Assembly: GCA_947085825.1 (NCBI GenBank)
Contig: CAMTXX010000111.1
Span: 1-10,350 of the forward strand
Direction: 5' to 3'
Source of the DNA: JAOUFP01 sp947085825
GTDB lineage: Bacteria > Nitrospirota > Thermodesulfovibrionia > Thermodesulfovibrionales > UBA6898
Length of the DNA stretch: 10,350 nt
Each line of letters opens with the position of its first letter. Positions within the stretch are counted from its first letter, which is position 1. A program made the translations under genes and the position numbers. The notes under the pieces were generated by a model. That model was not told the origin of the DNA and made no database searches. It worked only from the letters and a program-made list of their open reading frames with translations. Shown piece by piece: positions 5,136 to 10,350 of the stretch.

Positions 5136-6133
5136 TATCCCTGATTTTTGGCCTGACCTGAATTTTTGAAGTATTGTATCATCCCGGTAAAAGACCCTGC
5201 GCCTACAGCTATGGGATAAATCAGCATGTAGTAAAGTGAAGCAGCCACTGTGAAAAAGAAGCCTTTTACACGGTAAAAAGCTCTTAATAAATCCCTGTTA
5301 ATATAAATATTGAAGCCCAATATCATAAGAGGCCCTAGGAGAAAAATCCTGTCGGTTAAAGAGAAATAGAGCAGCAGAAAAAGCATGATCAGAAAATTGG
5401 ACATGACATTGACTTTCAGCCCCAGTGAGGCTGTCCCCGAGTCCTTGAATATATCCCTGTTTCCAAGGGAATATATAATCCAATAGCGCGATTTTTTGAA
5501 GGCATTTCTCAGTGACTTCCAAAAAGTGAAATTAAATATATGCCGGACGAGAATAGCCGGGTCCATGAGAAGCCTGTATCCGGACCTCCGGAGCCTGTGG
5601 CTGAATTCGACATCTTCAATGATCGGCAGAAACAGTTCGGGAAATCCGCTGCTTTCCTCGAAAATTCTTTTTTCTATTGCCATGGCATGTGTGGCGATAT
5701 AATCCGGTTCTTTCCTTTTCAGTTCTGAATAATTGATATATATAGACTGGAATATACTGAAAAAATTGCTGTCATACGGCAATGGAGTATAACTCCCGCC
5801 GATAACCGTGTCTTTTTTGTCTTTGATAGCCTTATGAACAAGTGAAAGAGTATTTTCCGAAACAATACAGTCGGCGTCGATAAAAAAAATTATTTCTCCC
5901 GCGCTTTCCCTTGCCCCGGCATTTCTTGCCTTCGCTGCCCCTGCCTGCTTATCGAATTTTATCAGTCTGCAGGGAAATCTGCTGATTATCTCAACAGAGT
6001 TGTCTGATGACCCATCATCTGCGACAATAACCTCGTAACGGTCATATTTTGATGCCATAACCGCTTCAAGACATTGCCCGATTGTCTTGCTCCCGTTGTA
6101 GTTTGGAATGACGACTGAAATAAATTTATCCAT
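5135..6133 (-). CDS. Family-2 glycosyltransferase with C-terminal membrane segments
   Basis: A 332-aa inverting GT-A fold enzyme that should move a sugar from a nucleotide-sugar donor to an acceptor at the inner face of the membrane. Seen: SVVIPNYNG at 6-14, ADDGSSD at 38-44, the metal-binding DxD as DAD at 86-88, and the catalytic ED at 173-174 (PIIEDVEFSHRLRRSGYR). After residue 240 two hydrophobic stretches (about 242-280 and 292-320) suggest three or four membrane passes, a common layout for exopolysaccharide or cell-surface enzymes. Acceptor and donor cannot be told. Its stop TAA shares one base with the radical SAM start. Upstream of its ATG no clear ribosome binding site is seen; the region to 6297 is a divergent spacer shared with the DsrE-like gene. 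Confidence 0.88.
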   Translation of the reverse strand: MDKFISVVIPNYNGSKTIGQCLEAVMASKYDRYEVIVADDGSSDNSVEIISRFPCRLIKFDKQAGAAKARNAGARESAGEIIFFIDADCIVSENTLSLVHKAIKDKKDTVIGGSYTPLPYDSNFFSIFQSIYINYSELKRKEPDYIATHAMAIEKRIFEESSGFPELFLPIIEDVEFSHRLRRSGYRLLMDPAILVRHIFNFTFWKSLRNAFKKSRYWIIYSLGNRDIFKDSGTASLGLKVNVMSNFLIMLFLLLYFSLTDRIFLLGPLMILGFNIYINRDLLRAFYRVKGFFFTVAASLYYMLIYPIAVGAGSFTGMIQYFKNSGQAKNQG

Positions 6134-6202
6134 TATGATGTATTATGAAATAAATGGAGGATATATTCCAATGGAATTGCCTTGACAATCGCCGGATGGT
6201 TC

Positions 6203-6232
6203 TTGACTAAGCCTGAATCAGTATGATATAAA
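6203..6232 (+). promoter_or_regulatory. Sigma-70-like promoter of the DsrE-like gene
   Basis: TTGACT (6203-6208) and TATAAA (6227-6232) are separated by 18 bases, giving a start near 6239 and a leader of roughly 60 bases. A second TTGACA at 6182-6187 lies further upstream without a well-placed -10. The leader contains CAAGGTCGTCCGGAATTTTACC, in which no clear hairpin is seen. Confidence 0.5.
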
Positions 6233-6297
6233 ACACTTGTTTGGAAAGTGCAAGGTCGTCCGGAATTTTACCAAAAATGTATGAAGGAGGATTGATT

Positions 6298-6570
6298 ATG
6301 TCGAAGAAAATTGCAGTGGTAGTCAGGGAAAGACAGGCGGAAGCCTTGAGAATGGCTGTGGGGTTGACTCTCGAAGACGACGAGGTTAATGTCTTTGTAA
6401 TGGACAATAAACTTGACGTAACTGATGAAGCTATCAGCCTGAATGTCGAGACCTGTAATGATCTCGATGTTAAGATATATTCCAACAATCCTGAGAATGC
6501 TTTCGAACTAATGAGTACAGAGGATATTGCGCGCACTCTCGTAAATTACGATTCAGTGCTGCCTTATTAG
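6298..6570 (+). CDS. Small DsrE-like family protein
   Basis: A 90-aa soluble protein starting MSKKIAVVVRERQAEALRMA, then a segment with VNVFVMDNKL at 30-39, ending TLVNYDSVLPY. The open strand-helix-strand start (IAVVVR, EALRMAVGLTL, VNVFVMD) and the final NYDSVLPY are what I associate with short DsrE/DsrF-like proteins, which often take part in sulfur relay. Only one cysteine (C53, in VETCNDLDV) is present, so persulfide chemistry is possible but unproven. A longer frame begins upstream, but AAGGAGG at 6284-6290, seven bases before the ATG at 6298, decides the start. The stop is TAG, whose G is the first base of the MITE-like element that follows; without the element it would read TAA. Single gene with its own promoter, divergent from the glycosyltransferase. 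Confidence 0.6.
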   Translation: MSKKIAVVVRERQAEALRMAVGLTLEDDEVNVFVMDNKLDVTDEAISLNVETCNDLDVKIYSNNPENAFELMSTEDIARTLVNYDSVLPY

Positions 6571-6674
6571 AGTCTGTGTATAAAGTCTGTTTTTTAGTCT
6601 GTCATTCCCGTCCCGAAAGCGTTCGGGACGGGTCAAGCCCGAGGATGACAAACCTTTAATTTATACACAGACAC
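6570..6674. mobile_element. 105-bp MITE-like element with 15-bp terminal inverted repeats
   Basis: Left end GAGTCTGTGTATAAA (6570-6584) and right end (6660-6674) are reverse complements with one mismatch. TTATTA flanks it on both sides (6564-6569 and 6675-6680), a candidate 6-bp target duplication. AGTCTGT occurs three times in a row near the left end (6571, 6584, 6596), like transposase-binding repeats. The centre holds a perfect 11-bp hairpin, CCCGTCCCGAA (6607-6617) with TTCGGGACGGG (6622-6632), inside GTCAT...ATGAC, resembling REP-type palindromes. Too short for a gene. It separates two convergent stop codons and may act as a two-way transcription terminator. Confidence 0.7.
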
Positions 6675-6677
6675 TTA

Positions 6678-7331
6678 TTAACGCTTCAATGCCTTCCTCA
6701 GCATTTGCAGGAAATTTTTGCGTGAGATTTCTTTTGCCCCGAGGTTCTTGAGGTGTTCTGTTGTCACCTGGCAGTCTATAAAGCTGAAACCTGATTTACT
6801 CAGGCGCTCAACGAGTATGACAAAGGCGACCTTCGAGGCGTTGCTCTTTTTTGCGAACATTGATTCGCCGAAGAATGCCTTGCCAAGAGCAATGCCATAA
6901 AGTCCACCCACAAGCTCTCCGTCCTGCCAGCTTTCGACCGAATGGGCATAGCCTGCACTGTGCAGGCGGATATAGGCTTCTATCATCTCCTCTGTGATCC
7001 AGGTCCCTTGTTGTCCCGGACGGTTTATTTCAGCGCAGTTTCTTATGACCTCATCAAAGGCCGTATCCATCGTTACTGTGAATATGGCTTTTTTAATTAT
7101 TTGCCTGAGACTTCTTGAGACCTTTAACTCCTCAGGTATCAAAACAAGGCGCGGTTCAGGAGACCACCAGAGGATTGGGGAACCGTCTGAATACCACGGG
7201 AATATCCCTAATGAATAGGCAAGCAGAAGACGTTCTTTGCTCAGATCTCCCCCTGCCGCCAAAAGACCGTCGTCTTCAGCCAATTCAGGCCGGGGAAAGA
7301 TCAGTTCTTCTGATAATGTAAATACAGGCAT
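6678..7331 (-). CDS. aat: Leucyl/phenylalanyl-tRNA-protein transferase
   Basis: Cytoplasmic enzyme that moves Leu or Phe from aminoacyl-tRNA to proteins with N-terminal Lys or Arg, creating a primary N-degron for ClpS-ClpAP. At 217 aa it is full length. Family blocks in order: FPxPELAEDDGLLAAGGDLS-like region at 12-31, GIFPWY at 42-47, LWWSPEPR at 54-61, GTWITEEMIEAY at 109-120, HSVESW at 130-135, LVGGLYGIALGKAFFGESMF at 140-159, and FIDCQ at 184-188 (the Asp-Cys-Gln active-site region). It follows clpS and clpA on the same strand after a 160-base gap holding a palindromic element, so it may be transcribed with them. No strong ribosome binding site is visible. Its stop TAA lies in the right copy of the TTATTA repeat flanking the MITE. 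Confidence 0.96.
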   Translation of the reverse strand: MPVFTLSEELIFPRPELAEDDGLLAAGGDLSKERLLLAYSLGIFPWYSDGSPILWWSPEPRLVLIPEELKVSRSLRQIIKKAIFTVTMDTAFDEVIRNCAEINRPGQQGTWITEEMIEAYIRLHSAGYAHSVESWQDGELVGGLYGIALGKAFFGESMFAKKSNASKVAFVILVERLSKSGFSFIDCQVTTEHLKNLGAKEISRKNFLQMLRKALKR

Positions 7332-7353
7332 GATGTCAGTATATGCAAGCCCC

Positions 7354-7475
7354 TATTAAAGAGTTCCTAAGTAAAGCCACAGATATCACCATCCCCTTCA
7401 TCCCATCCCCTCACCAACAGTAGGGGCCTTAAGCAGAGGAGAGGGGGGTCTTCTTAATTTATGAACTCCTTAATA
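7354..7475. repeat. Palindromic intergenic element between clpA and aat
   Basis: The 13-bp ends at 7354-7366 (TATTAAAGAGTTC) and 7463-7475 are reverse complements with one mismatch. Between them are C-rich then G-rich tracts (CATCCCCTTC..., then GAGGAGAGGGGGG near 7436-7448) that could pair loosely. The layout is that of a small degenerate MITE or mobile palindrome. No clear target duplication is seen. It could attenuate read-through from clpA into aat. The 160-base gap holds no gene. Confidence 0.5.
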
Positions 7476-7491
7476 ATTGTGTAACCCTGAA

Positions 7492-9750
7492 TCAGTTATC
7501 TGAATAGGTGAAGCTCAGTTTGTCGTCAGCCAGGGCTATCAAAGCCTTGCCGCCTTTTCTCAGCCTGCCAAAGAGCACTTCCTCAGACAATATATCCTTG
7601 AGTTCCGTCTGTATAAGCCGTTCCAGGGGACGTGCGCCATAGACAGGATCATAGCCTTTTGAGGCCAGCCATGTCCTTGCATCAGCGGAAAGGGTAATGC
7701 GGACCTTCTTCCTGTTGAGCGAACGCTGAAACGCCGCGATGAATTTATCAACCACCTTCTGCATAATCCCGGGATTCAGTGGATTAAAGGTGATGATCGA
7801 ATCAAGCCGGTTGCGGAACTCGGGACTGAAAAGACTGTTGATGGCCTCTTTTCCCTTTGCCCTTGTATCACCTGCCCTGTCGCCGAACCCTATAACGTTT
7901 TTGTCCATCTCTTTCGCGCCTGCATTGGAAGTCATGATGAGGATGACGTTTCTGAAATCAGCCTTCTTGCCATTGTTGTCCGTCAGTGTTGCGTAGTCCA
8001 TCACCTGAAGCAGAATATTGAATATGTCCGGGTGCGCTTTTTCAATCTCGTCAAGGAGAAGGACGCTGTAGGGGTGTTTCCGTATCGCATCTGTCAGGAG
8101 TCCTCCCTGATCAAAACCAATGTATCCGGGAGGCGCGCCGATCAGGCGGGAAACAGTATGTTTTTCCATATATTCACTCATATCAAACCTGATAAAGTTG
8201 ACGCCAAGGACAGCCGCGAGCTGTTTTGATACCTCTGTCTTGCCGACGCCTGTAGGCCCGAGGAAAAAAAACGACCCTATTGGCCTGTCGGGCGAACCAA
8301 GGCCGGCGCGTATCCGCTTGATTGCGGCTGTAAGTGAAGATATCGCATCTTCCTGACCAAATACCGCCTTTTTCAGATCATCCTGCAGCCTCATAAGTTT
8401 TTTGACGTCAGAGTCCGAGATTGTTTGAGGCGGAATTTTGGCTATGCCGGCGACGGTCTTTTCGATCTCTGATATGCCGACGGTCTTTTGTTTCTTATAG
8501 GCTTCCGAAAGTTTCAGTTCAGCCCCTGCCTCATCGATCACATCAATAGCCTTGTCCGGCAGATACTTGTCGTTGATATATTTTGCGGAAAGTTCAACCG
8601 CGGCCTTGAGTGCGCCCCTGGTAAACTTTATCCCGTGAAAGTCCTCATAATAAGACTTCAGCCCTTCGAGTATAAGTATGGTTTCGGCTATTCCCGGCTC
8701 CTGGATCTCTATTTTCTGGAACCTCCTTGCCAGGGCACGGTCTTTCTCAAAATAGTTCCTGTGCTCTTCATAGGTGCTCGCGCCGATACAACGCAATTTG
8801 CCTGAATTGAGGATCGGCTTGAGGATATTCGAGGCATCCATAGAGCCCCCGCTTGTCGCGCCTGCTCCGACAATGGTATGTATCTCATCAATAAAAAGAA
8901 TCGCCTCAGGTATATCTCCAAGCGCCTTGATCGTTGACTTAAGGCGCGCCTCAAAATCGCCACGGTACTTAGTCCCGGCCAGAAGCGCCCCCATATCAAG
9001 CGAAAAAATCTGCGCATTATGGAGGGCCGCAGGCGTCTGCTTACATCGAATCTTTAAGGCAAGGCCTTCGACAATCGCGGTTTTGCCTACGCCGGGCTCA
9101 CCGACAAGTATGACATTGTTTTTTCTCCGTCTGCTCAGAACCTGGATAATCCGCCGGAGTTCAGCATCCCTGCCGATCAGTGTGTCGATTTTGTTTTCGG
9201 CCGCCTTTTCGGTCAGATTGACCGTGAAGAGCCTGAGCGGGTTTTCAAGCGGCATTTCCTTGTCTTTATGAGGAGTATGTGGTCCGGGTTTACTGCCCGG
9301 GATGGATGCTTTGTCAGTGACTTTGGATATGCCGTGTGAAATGTATTCAAGCACATCGAGGCGGCGTATGCCCTCTGTCTCAAGGATATTTACCGCGTGG
9401 GAATCCTTCTCAAAAAAAATCGCGGCCAGAATATCTCCGGAATCAACTGCCTGCTTCCCGGCAGACTGGACATGATTAAAGGCCCGCTGCAGCACCCTTT
9501 GAAACCCGAGGGCAGGCTCAGGGGCGATACTGCCTGCCTGATCAGTTACAAGAAATATTTCCTTGAAATAAATATCCAGTGACGCAGTCATCTTCTGAAT
9601 GTTGCCCCCGCATTGTGTGATGATGGATATGCCAAAGTCATCATGCAGGATTGCATAAAGAAGATGTTCAACGGTAAGGTACTCGTGTTGTCTGTTTTTT
9701 GCGTCCTGTATGGTTGCTTCTATAATTATTCCAAGTTCTTTATTAATCAT
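7492..9750 (-). CDS. clpA: ATP-dependent Clp protease ATP-binding subunit ClpA
   Basis: A 752-aa Hsp100 unfoldase, the usual ClpA length. It forms a hexamer that unfolds substrates and feeds them to ClpP. Domains: double Clp-N domain at 1-140, the docking site for ClpS; a linker with GSKPGPHTPHKDK; AAA+ domain 1 with Walker A GEPGVGKT 217-224, pore loop GTKYRGD 259-265 and Walker B ILFIDE 284-289; AAA+ domain 2 with Walker A GPTGVGKT 498-505, pore loop GYIG 542-545, Walker B VLLLDE 563-568, and an IGF tripeptide at 620-622 that is the ClpP-docking loop. The coiled-coil middle domain of ClpB/ClpC is absent, which with the clpS neighbour supports ClpA. The ATG overlaps the end of clpS by eight bases; GGAGAG precedes it by about six bases. 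Stop is TAA at 7494-7492. Confidence 0.97.
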   Translation of the reverse strand: MINKELGIIIEATIQDAKNRQHEYLTVEHLLYAILHDDFGISIITQCGGNIQKMTASLDIYFKEIFLVTDQAGSIAPEPALGFQRVLQRAFNHVQSAGKQAVDSGDILAAIFFEKDSHAVNILETEGIRRLDVLEYISHGISKVTDKASIPGSKPGPHTPHKDKEMPLENPLRLFTVNLTEKAAENKIDTLIGRDAELRRIIQVLSRRRKNNVILVGEPGVGKTAIVEGLALKIRCKQTPAALHNAQIFSLDMGALLAGTKYRGDFEARLKSTIKALGDIPEAILFIDEIHTIVGAGATSGGSMDASNILKPILNSGKLRCIGASTYEEHRNYFEKDRALARRFQKIEIQEPGIAETILILEGLKSYYEDFHGIKFTRGALKAAVELSAKYINDKYLPDKAIDVIDEAGAELKLSEAYKKQKTVGISEIEKTVAGIAKIPPQTISDSDVKKLMRLQDDLKKAVFGQEDAISSLTAAIKRIRAGLGSPDRPIGSFFFLGPTGVGKTEVSKQLAAVLGVNFIRFDMSEYMEKHTVSRLIGAPPGYIGFDQGGLLTDAIRKHPYSVLLLDEIEKAHPDIFNILLQVMDYATLTDNNGKKADFRNVILIMTSNAGAKEMDKNVIGFGDRAGDTRAKGKEAINSLFSPEFRNRLDSIITFNPLNPGIMQKVVDKFIAAFQRSLNRKKVRITLSADARTWLASKGYDPVYGARPLERLIQTELKDILSEEVLFGRLRKGGKALIALADDKLSFTYSDN

Positions 9751-10063
9751 TTTTTCTCTCCATGAGGCACTTCAGCGGGAACCCGCTTTCGCGGGCAAGA
9801 CTGTGTACAGCCTCGACCTTTGTTTCTGCAATCTCCCTCGGATATGTGCCGGCCAAGCCAACACCTTTTTTATGTACATGCAGCATTATCTGTGCCGCTT
9901 CAATAAGGTTTTTTCGAAATATCCTTTCGAGAATCCGTACAACAAAATCCATGGTTGTATAGTCGTCATTTAAAAGAAAGACATTATAGAGATATGGCTT
10001 CCCTGTTTCCAGTTCTGTCTTTTCTTCTATTTGTTGACTATATTTTTCTTTGCCTATGCCCAT
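9743..10063 (-). CDS. clpS: ClpS adaptor for N-degron substrates
   Basis: A 106-aa adaptor that binds proteins with N-terminal Leu, Phe, Trp or Tyr and hands them to ClpAP. Seen: a polar, flexible N-tail (1-22) that in known ClpS enters the ClpA pore; NVFLLNDDYTTMDFV at 27-41, containing the Asn32-Asp33-Asp34 residues that hold the substrate amino group and Met38 at the position of the E. coli gate Met40; HVHKKGVGLAG at 62-72, with His64 in place of the E. coli His66; and YPREIAETKVEAV at 74-86, a surface that contacts the ClpA N-domain. First gene of the clpS-clpA-aat run. The start is the only Met ahead of the domain. Its binding site (AAAGG) is weak; an A/T-rich stretch upstream probably holds the promoter, but I cannot assign -35 and -10 boxes. 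Confidence 0.96.
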   Translation of the reverse strand: MGIGKEKYSQQIEEKTELETGKPYLYNVFLLNDDYTTMDFVVRILERIFRKNLIEAAQIMLHVHKKGVGLAGTYPREIAETKVEAVHSLARESGFPLKCLMERKND

Positions 10064-10215
10064 TGCCTTTATCTTTAAGATAATAACTTCATTTTTATTT
10101 TAACACATTGGTCACGGTAGTTTCCCTGAGAGCAGAGCCGGATCAGGCAGCCCCTTGCAAAAGTGTAACTTCCTTCCCTGAGCAGTTATGCTTTTGTTGC
10201 AGTTAAAAAGGTAAC
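10064..10215. other. Intergenic region upstream of clpS, no gene seen
   Basis: The first about 40 bases are A/T-rich and likely include the clpS promoter. Further on CCCTGAG occurs twice (about 10126 and 10177), together with GAGCAGTTA-like sequence. No ORF with a ribosome binding site and no tRNA cloverleaf was found. Confidence 0.5.
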
Positions 10216-10350
10216 TACTCAGGTCTATAGGCTGTAGTCTTTTAGACTGTTAGCAACAACAAAACATGAGATATGAGACGTGCCGGGTCCAGCACATGCT
10301 CCGTCTTTTGCCTAATAGCCTACAGACTAAATGGCTAAGCAACCTGAGTA
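10216..10350. repeat. Interspersed-type element with 9-bp inverted ends, touching the window edge
   Basis: TACTCAGGT (10216-10224) and its exact reverse complement ACCTGAGTA (10342-10350) bound 135 bases. Inside, TAGGCTGTAGTCT...TAGACTGTTAGCAAC near the left end is echoed in opposite sense by GCCTACAGACTAAATGGCTAAGC near the right end, with a short GTGC...GCAC dyad between. The right end may extend past the window. No ORF is present. Confidence 0.5.

Noticed and set aside
6241..6570. Longer DsrE-like protein starting at 6241
   Set aside because: It would begin at the predicted transcription start without a binding site; the ATG at 6298 has AAGGAGG at seven bases.
8774..9271. Plus-strand ORF of 165 codons
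   Set aside because: It is antisense to the first AAA+ domain of clpA, whose Walker motifs fix the coding frame.
10064..10350. tRNA or structured RNA upstream of clpS
   Set aside because: There are dyads, but no cloverleaf with a T-loop GTTCGAATC-type motif or a CCA-ready acceptor stem.

Overview
The window looks like a chromosome segment of a mesophilic, environmental, probably uncultivated Gram-negative bacterium. The gene families and the many short interspersed palindromes remind me of Nitrospirota or Desulfobacterota-type genomes, but that is an impression; no rRNA or other phylogenetic marker is present. It divides into an accessory half (1 to about 4050) and a resident chromosomal half (about 4056 to 10350).

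Accessory half. From 2320 down to 1 all genes lie on the minus strand and have the architecture of integron gene cassettes. In transcription order they are a GNAT acetyltransferase coupled to a GIY-YIG nuclease-like protein, a well-formed attC-like site (1218-1306), an antitoxin/ParE-type toxin pair with its own extended -10 promoter, a degraded attC-like site (459-517), and the N-terminus of a D12-class adenine DNA methyltransferase that leaves the window. An IS3-like end remnant and a 13-bp inverted repeat lie between the toxin and the degraded site. Next (2343-2922) comes an unusual module: a basic 118-aa protein of unknown function that starts with TTG, overlaps an upstream 43-aa ORF, and is followed by (and overlaps) an array of about 20-bp palindromes. 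Then come a C-terminal remnant of an ISNCY-like transposase (3119-3409) and a 5' fragment of a XamI-family restriction endonuclease (3521-4105). The open tail of that fragment runs antisense into the next resident gene, which marks a recombination junction near 4010-4056.

Resident half. A family-2 glycosyltransferase and a radical SAM/SPASM protein (minus strand) overlap by one base in TAATG. Divergent from them is a 90-aa DsrE-like protein with a recognisable promoter and strong RBS. It converges on aat, and a 105-bp MITE-like element sits exactly between the two stop codons, with 15-bp terminal inverted repeats and a candidate TTATTA target duplication. The last block, clpS-clpA-aat (minus strand), is a near-complete N-degron pathway: Aat attaches Leu/Phe to N-terminal Lys/Arg, ClpS binds the resulting N-degron, and ClpA unfolds the substrate for ClpP, which is not in the window. 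Two more palindromic intergenic elements lie between clpA and aat (7354-7475) and upstream of clpS (10216 to the window edge).

The strongest candidates for something undescribed are the 43-aa/118-aa gene pair with its palindrome array, the cassette array with a complete attC, and the MITE between the dsrE-like and aat stop codons.
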